From Streptococcus cuniculi (GTDB taxonomy: Bacteria > Bacillota > Bacilli > Lactobacillales > Streptococcaceae), in the NCBI RefSeq assembly GCF_004570575.1, contig NZ_SPPD01000008.1:1-64000 (forward strand): DNA of 64,000 nt. The letters run 5' to 3'. Positions 49,315 to 57,624 of this stretch are shown here, one piece after another (positions within the stretch are counted from its first letter, which is position 1; the number at the start of each line of letters is the position of its first letter). The translations under genes and the position numbers were made by a program. The notes beneath the pieces are model-generated. The model worked only from the letters and a program-made list of their open reading frames with translations, searched no databases and was not told the origin of the DNA.

Positions 49315-49800
49315 TCAAATTTGTGCTACTAGAGCTACAAATTCAATCATCCATTCTGCTATACTATCAGCAATCTGATAAGAAGTTTCTTCCTCAGGAA
49401 AATCAGGGAAGGAATTATATAAAGCAGAAGCCAAGAGTGAAATATGTTGTTGAATGACCTTCTCTCTTGCTTGGATGAGTTCTTTTGTAGAGCTGAAACC
49501 ATCAGTAAGAAGTAGTTCTGTCAATTGACTAATGAGTAATTCACAGAAATCAATATTAGGAAGGAAGACACTTTTTACATTGGGCAGTCCTAATGTTTCT
49601 TGTAGGGCGTCAACAGTGTCTAAGGTGATATTGCGTTTTCCCTGTAAAATTTGGCTAATAGCAGGAGCTGAAATCAGTCGGATGTCATCATCAAAGTAGT
49701 AGGCCACTTCATTTTGAGGGATTTCTTGGTTGCTCAATTGTTCCTTGATAGCTTGACCAAGTAACTTACAATAGAGAGTTTTAACTTTAGCTGTTAGCAT
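49315..49800 (-). CDS. HTH regulator of the mobile element
   Basis: A 161-residue protein with an N-terminal XRE-like helix-turn-helix (SAPAISQILQGKRNITLDTVDALQETLG, about 46-74) and a helical C-terminal domain. SD AAAGGG precedes the ATG. It is first gene of the minus-strand element module and divergent from the 546-aa gene, so it probably controls the switch between the integrated and mobile states. Confidence 0.75.
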   Translation of the reverse strand: MLTAKVKTLYCKLLGQAIKEQLSNQEIPQNEVAYYFDDDIRLISAPAISQILQGKRNITLDTVDALQETLGLPNVKSVFLPNIDFCELLISQLTELLLTDGFSSTKELIQAREKVIQQHISLLASALYNSFPDFPEEETSYQIADSIAEWMIEFVALVAQI

Positions 49801-50084
49801 AAGTTGCCCTTTCCAGTCCTCGGACGGAAAGAAACGTTATGAGCCGTACTGAATACCGATATGTACAAAAAAAGCACATCAAATAAACGGATAAACAGAT
49901 ATATGCAGGACTAGACTGTTATTGTCTGAGTCGTCATATTTGTTTCAATCCGTCCATTTTGATGCGCATCAACTAGGACTATTAATTAGTCAAGATTTCT
50001 CTTGCTAATATCATTATAAGTGATTAAAAAAACACCAATTAGGCAAAATTTGACTTGGTGGGATTTTCTGTTTAAAATAGAGTT
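49801..50084. other. Divergent control region at the right of the element core
   Basis: A 284-base gap between two divergent regulator-type genes. GATAAAC-type words (near 49880-49900), GGACGGA (49822-49828) and TCCGTCC (around 49962-49968) form spaced repeats that may be operators. The leaderless promoter of the next gene lies at 50050-50078. Confidence 0.4.
50050..50078 (+). promoter_or_regulatory. Leaderless promoter of the 546-aa double-HTH gene
   Basis: TTGACT (50050-50055), 17 bases, TAAAAT (50073-50078). The ATG at 50085 lies 7 bases after the -10 box, with no SD between. Confidence 0.7.
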
Positions 50085-51725
50085 ATGAATAGTGATTTTA
50101 ATTTATACTTAAAAGTTTTTTTGAGTATCCTAAAAAAGGACTTCAAAATTAACGCAAATCAAATAGCTAAAGAAATTGGTATTTCTAAAAATACGTTAAC
50201 TAATTGGAAAAATGGCTCTGTACCAGATTTGGAAAAAATAAAAAACTTATTGAAATTTATCAATAAGTTTAACAAAGAGTATGTTATGGATTCAGAGACT
50301 AAGTTTGTTATTGTAAAGTTAACTAAAATAATAGAATTCTATATCATTCAGCAAGAGACTAATATTTATCAACGTAAGAATGAAAAAGAACGAAGAAATT
50401 TGAAGATAAGAAGGAAGCGGAGATTTACGAAAAATTTTAGTCTTCTCATTGATTTTTTAAATTCCGTAGCTCTTCAAGAAGAGGCAGTTCAGAATGATGG
50501 AAACTATATAAATCAGGAAGAGTCAGGAGAAGTATTAGACAATTTATTAAATATAGAATTTATTTCACGTAACGAGAGAAATGGTTCTATTGCGATACAG
50601 AAAAATTTAGCCAAAAAGTTACATGTAAGTGAAGCACAAATTTCAAATTGGAAATCAGGAAAGGATTTTCCTAATGAGGATAATCTTTCTAAGCTTCAAA
50701 AATTATGCTCTTTTAATGGTAATGGTGCTTTCTTGGATTATGATTTTACAATTCAAATGTTAGAAAATCAGTTTTTAAGAGCTCCGAAATTACATTATAA
50801 ACTATTGGAATTAGAGAGGAAATATTTCCTTAGGATGAGGAATTTTCTTGAAGAATCACAACTTGAAATTATGTTGTGGGAAAAAATATCCAGAACTCCA
50901 TCTGAAATTTTAATTGGATATTCAGGAGAAGTTTTAGAAACGATTCAAGAACAATTTTATAGGGATTGTATACTCTTATTGGAAGAGGCATTTCAATTTG
51001 TAGATGTTAATTTGACTTTTGAAGAATGGCTTCGTGTGAATATACCTAATCATGGTTTTATTCCAAATTTAGATTCTATTGACGGCTTTAGATTTTATGC
51101 AGAAGACATTGACCATGGCTATAGAATTATTAGAGAATTTAAATACTTCAACAAAGATATTGGTATGATAAATAGGTTTATCGTTAGTAATAAAAAACTA
51201 TTCTATCTGACTAGGCTTCTGATGAATAAATTGGAGGAAACTGGGATAGAGTTTGAAGACTGGCTAGAGGAGCAGTATCAAATTGTAAATGAACCTGGCT
51301 ATTTTAGAGAACTGAGTATAAATCTTTGTAATTCAATGATTGAGTCTGACTTTAGTGATAATGAAGATTATCTTGATGAATTTTACAGGCAATTTTGGGA
51401 CTTTGTTATGACTAAGAGTTCGAGAGTAGATATACAAATGCATCCAACAATACAGGTTTATACACAAGATATAAATTCAGAAGAATGGATTTATGACAGA
51501 ATGGAGAGCAATTATTCATTATTAAAGTCAATTCTAGATATAGAATTGGAGAAAGAGACTCTCTCTGCCGAGGGTAGGTATCTATTAGATGGTCGGGAAT
51601 CATTTGAGTTGCTTTTTAAGAATCATTCAATGAAAACATTTAGAGAAGCGTCTCAAAATAGAAACTTTGATAATATCAAAGAGCTAGAAAAATTGTATAG
51701 AAGAACCGTTAAGTTTCTTAAATAA
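50085..51725 (+). CDS. 546-residue protein with two XRE-type HTH domains, unknown function
   Basis: HTH1 (about 24-55, NQIAKEIGISKNTLTNWKNG) and HTH2 (about 170-205, NLAKKLHVSEAQISNWKSG) have nearly the same helix pattern, so the protein may bind a repeated DNA site alone. Between them is a basic patch (KERRNLKIRRKRR, 101-113). The remaining 340 residues are predicted to be mostly helical and match no family I know. The gene is AT-rich relative to the chromosome and stands alone between promoter and terminator. It may be a regulator or a cargo defence gene; no catalytic motif is visible. Confidence 0.75.
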   Translation: MNSDFNLYLKVFLSILKKDFKINANQIAKEIGISKNTLTNWKNGSVPDLEKIKNLLKFINKFNKEYVMDSETKFVIVKLTKIIEFYIIQQETNIYQRKNEKERRNLKIRRKRRFTKNFSLLIDFLNSVALQEEAVQNDGNYINQEESGEVLDNLLNIEFISRNERNGSIAIQKNLAKKLHVSEAQISNWKSGKDFPNEDNLSKLQKLCSFNGNGAFLDYDFTIQMLENQFLRAPKLHYKLLELERKYFLRMRNFLEESQLEIMLWEKISRTPSEILIGYSGEVLETIQEQFYRDCILLLEEAFQFVDVNLTFEEWLRVNIPNHGFIPNLDSIDGFRFYAEDIDHGYRIIREFKYFNKDIGMINRFIVSNKKLFYLTRLLMNKLEETGIEFEDWLEEQYQIVNEPGYFRELSINLCNSMIESDFSDNEDYLDEFYRQFWDFVMTKSSRVDIQMHPTIQVYTQDINSEEWIYDRMESNYSLLKSILDIELEKETLSAEGRYLLDGRESFELLFKNHSMKTFREASQNRNFDNIKELEKLYRRTVKFLK

Positions 51726-51763
51726 TGTTGCCTGGCTTACTGTCCAAGATTGTAAAGAAAGTA

Positions 51764-51791
51764 TAAGTACCTCTGAAATCAGAGGTACTTA
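51764..51791. terminator. Bidirectional terminator after the double-HTH gene
   Basis: TAAGTACCTCT (51764-51774) and AGAGGTACTTA (51781-51791), perfect 11-bp stem, between two convergent genes. Confidence 0.8.
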
Positions 51792-51800
51792 TTATTATAT

Positions 51801-52136
51801 TTATTCTCTCTTCAATTTAACGGTTCCGAAGCCACCTCCACTTACAGTTAAAGTATTTCCTGAAAGAGAATATTCAAGTTCTTCTCCTTCTACATTAAAT
51901 GTTTTGCTTTCTTTGTCCACTGTAAAATCTGTGCTAATATTGTCTACAAATAGTGAGCCTGAGCCATCACCTGCTTCAATACTAAGGGAACCATCTTTGC
52001 CATCAATTGTGATTGTCATGCTACTTCCATCTTCTTCGTAAGTATATGTTCCATCTAAACTTTGATTACTAGTGGAACATGCAGTAAGTAACAGTACGGC
52101 TGTAAGTGTCAGTAAAAGTGTTTTAATTTTCTTCAT
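51801..52136 (-). CDS. Small putative lipoprotein
   Basis: 111 residues from the second ATG, which is better spaced from AAGGAGAA. Lipoprotein signal with lipobox LTAC, then a short Ser/Gly/Asp-rich domain of likely beta strands (TYTYEEDGSSMTITIDG). No family recognised. It lies 12-16 bases after the larger lipoprotein gene and is probably co-transcribed. Confidence 0.72.
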   Translation of the reverse strand: MKKIKTLLLTLTAVLLLTACSTSNQSLDGTYTYEEDGSSMTITIDGKDGSLSIEAGDGSGSLFVDNISTDFTVDKESKTFNVEGEELEYSLSGNTLTVSGGGFGTVKLKRE

Positions 52137-52151
52137 CATTTTCTCCTTATC

Positions 52152-53177
52152 TTATTCTTCATCGTCAGCGCTATCTGAAGTTACTTGAACATTGTTAGGT
52201 CTCAAATCGTAGGTGTCATAAATTAGAGTCACATTTTCTCCTTCTCTTTGCTTTGTGACAAACGATGGGAAACCAATATATTTCACATCATCTACTGATT
52301 TTGAAGCAAACTGAGAGTAAGCTAGATATGCAGTGAAAGGCTCTTCTTTAATAATATAAGTATAATCAATAACATTATCATAGCTAAGTTTTTTGACAGG
52401 AATTGTTAGGGTTTCCTCTAATGTTTCCTCTAAGTCCTCATCAGGTAAAATTTTCAATTGATAATCTGATGCGACCTTTTGGTTATATTGATTTTCAATT
52501 TCTATCAATTTGTTTATTTCTGAGGTGGTATCTTTTCCGTCAACCAATTGCCTGAGCGCAAGTGATACTTTTTCAAAAATAACTTGTTTATGGGTGCTAG
52601 CCTTTTCAAATGCTTTAGCCTGTTCAATAATTTCATCATCTGATAATGTTGAAATGCTTTGAAGAGTAAGAGTATCTGGAATTGTAACATCAATGATTCC
52701 ATCTGCATTACCGTCGTCAGTATCATATTTTTTGATAATATCCGTTAGCATTTCTTCAGAAATTTTTTCCGCTGTGTCTGTTCCGTAGAAACTATCAAAG
52801 AAGGCTTGGGCATGTTGACCAGTTGAATAAACATTTTTTCCAACATAGTCCGTTTTAAATTGTGAAGAAGAAATTGTTGTTTCGGTGTTTGTCGTGTTTT
52901 CGTAAGAAGTATCATAATAAATTACTTGATTATCTTCAAAAATATACACTCCCTTGATAATTTCTTCACCGTCTATTTCATACCAAAGCTGGGGAGATTT
53001 TTGGGATTGGTTTATATAGGTTCCGATACTGACTTCTTTTGTTTTTTGAGAAGAAGTTTTCTCTTGAAAGTGAGAAGTAGTTGTGGAAGGTTTGGTGGTA
53101 TTGGAACAGGCTAAGAGAGTTGTTGTCGAAGCCAAAAGTGCTATACCTATAAATAGATATTTGTTTCGCTTTTTCAT
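52152..53177 (-). CDS. Putative lipoprotein, 341 residues
   Basis: Lipoprotein signal with lipobox LLAC, a Thr/Ser-rich linker to about residue 50, and a soluble domain of about 290 residues that I do not recognise. Asp- and Glu-rich, probably exposed outside the membrane. Divergent from the XRE gene and sharing its operator-rich promoter region, so the XRE protein may control it. Confidence 0.75.
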   Translation of the reverse strand: MKKRNKYLFIGIALLASTTTLLACSNTTKPSTTTSHFQEKTSSQKTKEVSIGTYINQSQKSPQLWYEIDGEEIIKGVYIFEDNQVIYYDTSYENTTNTETTISSSQFKTDYVGKNVYSTGQHAQAFFDSFYGTDTAEKISEEMLTDIIKKYDTDDGNADGIIDVTIPDTLTLQSISTLSDDEIIEQAKAFEKASTHKQVIFEKVSLALRQLVDGKDTTSEINKLIEIENQYNQKVASDYQLKILPDEDLEETLEETLTIPVKKLSYDNVIDYTYIIKEEPFTAYLAYSQFASKSVDDVKYIGFPSFVTKQREGENVTLIYDTYDLRPNNVQVTSDSADDEE

Positions 53178-53202
53178 TTTGAAAAGTCTCCTTTAGTATT
53201 TT

Positions 53203-53301
53203 AAGTATTGTTATTTCTTAAAACAATACTTAGTTATCTTATATTTTACCACAAAAACAAATCTAGAGTATTGTTTTTTGACAAAAAAATACATCTATAA
53301 T
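53203..53301. promoter_or_regulatory. Divergent promoter region with repeated AAGTATTGTT operator words
   Basis: AAGTATTGTT (53203-53212) and its inverse AACAATACTT (53222-53231) form a palindrome. A third copy, GAGTATTGTT, is at 53266-53275 just before the plus-strand promoter, whose TATAAT is at 53296-53301. One palindrome lies near each gene, as expected for an XRE repressor acting on both sides. Confidence 0.55.
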
Positions 53302-53363
53302 CTACAAATTATTTCCAATAAGTCATAGTCTTAGTGTATAGAAGCAAAAAAGGAAGTGGTGCT

Positions 53364-53684
53364 ATGTCATTAGGGAAAAGTGTATCTAACAGAATTTATG
53401 AATTGAGGATGAAAAAACAACTAACACAAGAGATGTTAGCTGATAAGGCGGGGATGGATGTCAATGCTCTTGGTCGAATTGAAAGAGGACAAAATTCTAA
53501 TATTAAGTTGGAAACTCTAAATAAGCTAATTGAAGCATTAGAGTTAGACTATCAAACTTTCTTTGCCTTTACTGATAGTGACAATGAGGTGTCTAAACTA
53601 ATTGCTAAGTTATCATTAGTTGACGATGAAGAAAAGTATCTTGAGATTTTTAATAAGATATTAGATATAGAGTTGAAAATTTAA
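53364..53684 (+). CDS. XRE-family HTH regulator
   Basis: 106 residues from ATG 53364 (GGAAGTGG upstream). The N-terminal HTH reads RIYELRMKKQLTQEMLADKAGMDVNALGRIERGQ, a classic Cro/CI fold. A short helical tail follows. It starts 36 bases before the HNH gene and may co-express with it. Small XRE regulators of this type often accompany defence modules. Confidence 0.85.
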   Translation: MSLGKSVSNRIYELRMKKQLTQEMLADKAGMDVNALGRIERGQNSNIKLETLNKLIEALELDYQTFFAFTDSDNEVSKLIAKLSLVDDEEKYLEIFNKILDIELKI

Positions 53685-53720
53685 CGGTGCGTTGTTCTGA
53701 AAATATTAGAAAGGGGAATT

Positions 53721-54089
53721 ATGGGATATTGTGTTGCGAGAAAGAAACCAAATGATACAGATGTAAAACGTCATTTACGTGAAGTCAATTTTTTATGTCC
53801 ACTATGCAAAAAAGATTTACAACCAAATGGACAGAAGAAAAGTAATAAACTTTATGAGATTGCTCATATTTATCCGAATAGTCCAACTCCGCAACAGCAA
53901 AAGGAGCTTATTAATGTGGAGAAACTTGGAAAAAACTCAGAGTCGTTTGAGAATAAGATAGCTTTGTGTAAAGATTGTCATTCAACCCAAGATTATAATA
54001 CCACTAAGAAACCTTATCTTCTTTCAAGATTAGAATTTACAGATAATTCAAAGAATGTTATAATAGTCACAAACAAGGGGAGGGAGTAG
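53721..54089 (+). CDS. HNH-type protein, probably the truncated start of a larger protein
   Basis: 122 residues with two CxxC-type zinc pairs (CPLCKK near 27-32, CKDCHSTQ near 88-95) around an IAHIYP motif, the treble-clef HNH fold. The sequence resembles the N-terminal HNH domain of larger proteins, including those of ABC-three-component defence modules. Here it stops soon after the last motif, and the last 25 codons, which include the promoter-like DNA of the next gene, look unrelated. The family link is from memory and uncertain; truncation at the element-chromosome junction is inference. Confidence 0.6.
   Translation: MGYCVARKKPNDTDVKRHLREVNFLCPLCKKDLQPNGQKKSNKLYEIAHIYPNSPTPQQQKELINVEKLGKNSESFENKIALCKDCHSTQDYNTTKKPYLLSRLEFTDNSKNVIIVTNKGRE
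54036..54064 (+). promoter_or_regulatory. Promoter of the ABC exporter genes, inside the HNH frame
   Basis: TTACAG-like -35 (around 54037-54042) and TATAAT (around 54059-54064), with GGGGAGGG SD and ATG 54094 downstream. The overlap with the HNH frame supports a recent junction here. Confidence 0.55.
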
Positions 54090-54093
54090 TAAG

Positions 54094-55851
54094 ATGAGCC
54101 AAACGCAGCAACTATCACGAGAGAAGAAAAAGTATTTGCTGGCACGGTTGAAGGAGCAGATACGACCGAAGCTGTATCTGGTCTATCTAGCAGCCTTTTT
54201 GTCTTGGATTCCGTTTTTGGTACGGATTCTGAGTTTTTATTGGCTAAGTCGTGCCTTTGCAGCGTATATGACAAAAGAAGCCTTTCATCTCAGTGATTTG
54301 GTGTTTCGTTTAGTCATCATCAATCTGGCTGGTTTTGCGGTATCACTGTTTGCTAAACGTCTGCAGGGGATTGGTTCCCAGTTTGCGCGCGATGCACTGA
54401 AGAAGTCCTTTTTTGAGGTTTTAATGGCACGTGATGGTCAATTTGAGTCAGCAGCGACAGCGGCAGATGTCTTTACGGTGGCCTCGCAAGGAATCGATAG
54501 TTTGGATACCTACTATTCCCATTATCTCAGCATGTCGCTTAGGACCTATTTGAATTGTACGACGGTCTTGCTATTAGTAGCTTGGATATTTCCGATAGGA
54601 AGCCTGATTTTTCTTCTGGCACTTCCGTTGATTCCAGTTTCGATTCTCCTCATGCAAAAGCCTTCCCAGCGTATTATGAATCGCTACTGGGCTTCTTATA
54701 TGGATGTTGGGAATCTTTTTCTGGATGATTTACAGGGGTTAAATACGCTCTATTCTTATCAGGCGGATGCCGTATATGAGAAAATGTTCAATGAGCAAGC
54801 AGAAGAGTTTAGAGATGCAACCATGGAACTGCTAGGCTTTCAACTGCAAGCAGTGGGCTATATGGATGCAGTCATGTATCTAGGGATTGGAATATCAGGC
54901 TTTGTGGCGATTAGTCAATTGGTCGCGGGACACTTATCCTTGTTTTCGTTTATCTTTTTTATCCTGATTGCGACCGAATTTTTTGCGCCAATCCGAGAGC
55001 AGGGCTATGGAATGCACCTCGTCATGATGAATACAAAAATGGCAGACCGTATTTTTCGTTTTTTGGATAGCATAGAGGAGCAAGATGTGGAGATTACGAC
55101 GACTTTAGGGAGTTTTGATTGGGCTCGCCTAGAAAATATATCCTTTTCTTATGGAGAAAAGGTTGTCTTACAGGAGATTAACTTTGACATGTCAGCCGGT
55201 CATCTCTATGGTATCGCAGGAGTATCTGGACAAGGAAAAACGACTGTAGCGCACTTGTTAATGAAACGTCTGATTGCTCAGCAAGGGGAGATTATCTTTG
55301 GGGGCACCTCCCTTGAACACTTGTCTCAGGTAGCTCTTAATCGGCAGGTTCTCTATGTATCCAGCCAATCCTATCTTTTAAACCAGTCTATCTATGACAA
55401 TCTAGCGATGGCTTGCGAATGGACAAAAGAAGACATGTTGGCGTGGATGGATAGACATGGTGTTTTGCAATTCATTCATGATTTGCCAGCCGGTTTAGAT
55501 ACGATTGTAGGAGAAAACGGGCAGCATCTTTCTTCTGGTCAACGCCAACAGCTTATCTGTGCGCGAGCAATTCTAGCCAATCGTTCCTTGTATATCTTTG
55601 ATGAAATCACTTCTAACGTGGATGCTGATAATGAGACATTCATTTATGACTTGATTCAGCTGGTTGCGGAAACCGCAATCGTTGTCGTCATTACCCATAA
55701 GATGAAACAGGTTTATCTAGCAGACAAGGTGCTGTTCTTAGCGGAACATCACAGTTTTGTGGGTTCAGCTGAGGAATTGTATCGGGAGAATCCAGCCTTT
55801 CGTCACCTAGTGGATACTCAGGCAGAATTGGAGGGCGCTGTCTATGGATAA
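54094..55851 (+). CDS. ABC exporter, permease-ATPase fusion (CydD-like, first subunit)
   Basis: 585 residues: six membrane helices in the first 310, then an ATPase domain with Walker A GVSGQGKT, C-loop LSSGQRQQL, Walker B IFDEITSNVD and switch His in VVITHK. Together with the next gene it forms a heterodimeric exporter of the CydDC/thiol-type half-transporter group; the substrate is not known. It overlaps the second subunit by 8 bases. Confidence 0.87.
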   Translation: MSQTQQLSREKKKYLLARLKEQIRPKLYLVYLAAFLSWIPFLVRILSFYWLSRAFAAYMTKEAFHLSDLVFRLVIINLAGFAVSLFAKRLQGIGSQFARDALKKSFFEVLMARDGQFESAATAADVFTVASQGIDSLDTYYSHYLSMSLRTYLNCTTVLLLVAWIFPIGSLIFLLALPLIPVSILLMQKPSQRIMNRYWASYMDVGNLFLDDLQGLNTLYSYQADAVYEKMFNEQAEEFRDATMELLGFQLQAVGYMDAVMYLGIGISGFVAISQLVAGHLSLFSFIFFILIATEFFAPIREQGYGMHLVMMNTKMADRIFRFLDSIEEQDVEITTTLGSFDWARLENISFSYGEKVVLQEINFDMSAGHLYGIAGVSGQGKTTVAHLLMKRLIAQQGEIIFGGTSLEHLSQVALNRQVLYVSSQSYLLNQSIYDNLAMACEWTKEDMLAWMDRHGVLQFIHDLPAGLDTIVGENGQHLSSGQRQQLICARAILANRSLYIFDEITSNVDADNETFIYDLIQLVAETAIVVVITHKMKQVYLADKVLFLAEHHSFVGSAEELYRENPAFRHLVDTQAELEGAVYG

Positions 55852-57513
55852 AGAACGGTACCCAACACGGATTTTAATTCCGCGTTTATTAAAAACGATG
55901 CACCACTTGTTTCCTTTGGTTTCCCTTGCAGTTATCTTTGCGGTCATGGGCTTTATGACGACCCTAGCTATTCCTGTTCTGTTGGTGCAAGTAGCAGGGC
56001 AGGCTCTAGCGAGGGGTGAAACACCGTCGTGGCTCGTTCTCCTAGTCTTGATTGTCCTAGCCCTGCTACGTGGTGCGTTCCGATATGGTGAGCATTACTT
56101 TGGGCACTACGTGGCCTTTCATAGTCTGGCTACTTTTCGAAAAATGGTGTTTGCTACATTACGGAGGTTGGCACCAGGCAAATTAGACCGTCAGGATAGT
56201 GGTGTCCAGCTCAAGATGATTGGCGAGGATATTGAGGCCTTGGAAATCTTTTTTGCCCATACCTTGGCGCCTATTTTAACAGGAATTCTAGTTGCCCTCC
56301 TGATGCTAGGCGGTTTTGCAGTATATGGCCTAGAATTGGCTAGTGTAGCACTTGTGACCTATGCCCTGCTTGCTCTTATTTTACCGAATCAATTTGCGAA
56401 GCGTCTGACACCGATTTTACGGGAGCAACATCAAGAGCGACAGGTCTATGTCGCTTCCTTCCTCCAGGGATTGAAAGCGGTCAAGGACTTGTTGCAATTC
56501 CAGAAAATGGCTACCTACACCCATACTTTGCAGCAACAAAGCCAACGAGTGAATGCCAAAGAAAGACAGGTAGCTCAGACCAACTTTATGCAACAGATTT
56601 ATAGTTTTGCGGTCATTGGACTCGGTACGACAATCTTTGCTTGGCGAACGCTGGTGTTTACCCAAGCGGAGCAAGTCAGTCCTATTACAGGCTTGTCCTT
56701 ACTGGTAGCTTTTGTTAGTTCTTTTGCTCCATTTTTGGAGCTCAGTCGTCTGCCATTAGGATTTAAACGGGCGATGAATGCGGGACGCAATCTCTTTGCC
56801 CTGCTTGATGAACCTGAGCGAGACAAGGAAGGGGTTCCTTTGCCGGAAAGCATCGATGAGATTGACATCTGTGACCTGCAATTCGCCTATGCAGACGATG
56901 ACGAAAAGAAGGTATATGACGGGTTGTCTGTTGCTTTTGAAAAAGGAGGAATAATCGGTATTGTTGGCCCGTCAGGTGCGGGGAAATCAACCTTGATGAA
57001 ACTGGTGATGCGTTGGTATGATTGGCAGGCGGGCCATATTCGCTTGAACAACTGGGATAGTCAGAATTTACATCCTAGCCACCTGCAAGCACGCTTTGCT
57101 TATGTTCCCCAGAATCCTCAGATTTTTAAACAGACTATTCGTGAAAATCTAGTCTTAGGTAGAAAGGGGATTTCAGATGAAACCATTCTCTCCTTGGCGG
57201 AAAGATGTCAGATGAAGGAGCGTGTGTTAGAGGCAGAGGCAGGTCTTGACACGGTTGTTGATGCTACGAGCTTTTCAGCAGGTGAAGCTCAGCGACTGGA
57301 ATTGATGCGGGCCTTGTTAAAGCAGGCAGATTGTTATATTTTTGATGAGCCAACCAGTAATCTGGACTCGCTCAATGAAGCCTTGTTTCTTCAACTGGTC
57401 AAGCAGGAATGTCACGGTTTCGTTTTTCTATCTCACATCGGATAAGTACTCTTGCCTGTGCGGACGAGGTGTATCGTGTAGACAATGGCCTAGTAACTCC
57501 TGTTGAAAGATGA
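55844..57513 (+). pseudogene. ABC exporter, second subunit (CydC-like), frameshifted near the C-terminus
   Basis: The open frame ends at 57445 after FVFLSHIG (533 aa). A dinucleotide change at about 57434-57440 puts the natural continuation in another frame: SHRISTLACADEVYRVDNGLVTPVER, ending TGA 57511-57513, the canonical end of an ABC ATPase. Walker A GPSGAGKST, Walker B IFDEPTSNLD and the switch His are kept; the C-loop is degenerate (FSAGEAQ). About 24 residues are lost, so the protein may be partly or fully active, or this may be a sequencing error. Confidence 0.75.
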
Positions 57514-57624
57514 CACTGCTGCCTAATCGTGGTATGATAGTATCGTTTAAAACAGGGGCTAGAGCTTCTGTATGGGACTGTTTAGGAAAAGGGGATGTAT
57601 CCATCCTCGTGGAATAGGGAGAAA

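Larger units (their letters stand above)
44790..49835. mobile_element. Integrative and mobilizable element at the 3' end of rpsI (right end uncertain)
   Basis: A minus-strand module of integrase, excisionase, Rep_2-type initiator/relaxase, two-TM protein, TcpA/FtsK-type ATPase, DUF961-like protein and HTH regulator. The order regulator - DUF961-like - FtsK - Rep resembles the mobilisation core of Tn916-type elements, but with a pMV158-type Rep instead of MobT and no type IV secretion genes. The core module ends near 49.8 kb; AT-rich cargo extends to about 54.0 kb and may belong to the same element. No exact copy of the rpsI end was found to mark attR. Confidence 0.78.

Noticed and set aside
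44756-49839. AAACGTTA at the rpsI end and again at 49832-49839 as attL/attR core
   Set aside because: Eight bases is within chance for AT-rich DNA and flanks do not match; kept only as a weak possibility in the boundary finding.
44746-54062. Similarity of the rpsI end (AATTCAGTAAACGTTAATAT) to DNA near 54046-54065
   Set aside because: About 14 of 20 bases agree, but recombination cores should be exact, so this is not accepted as attR.
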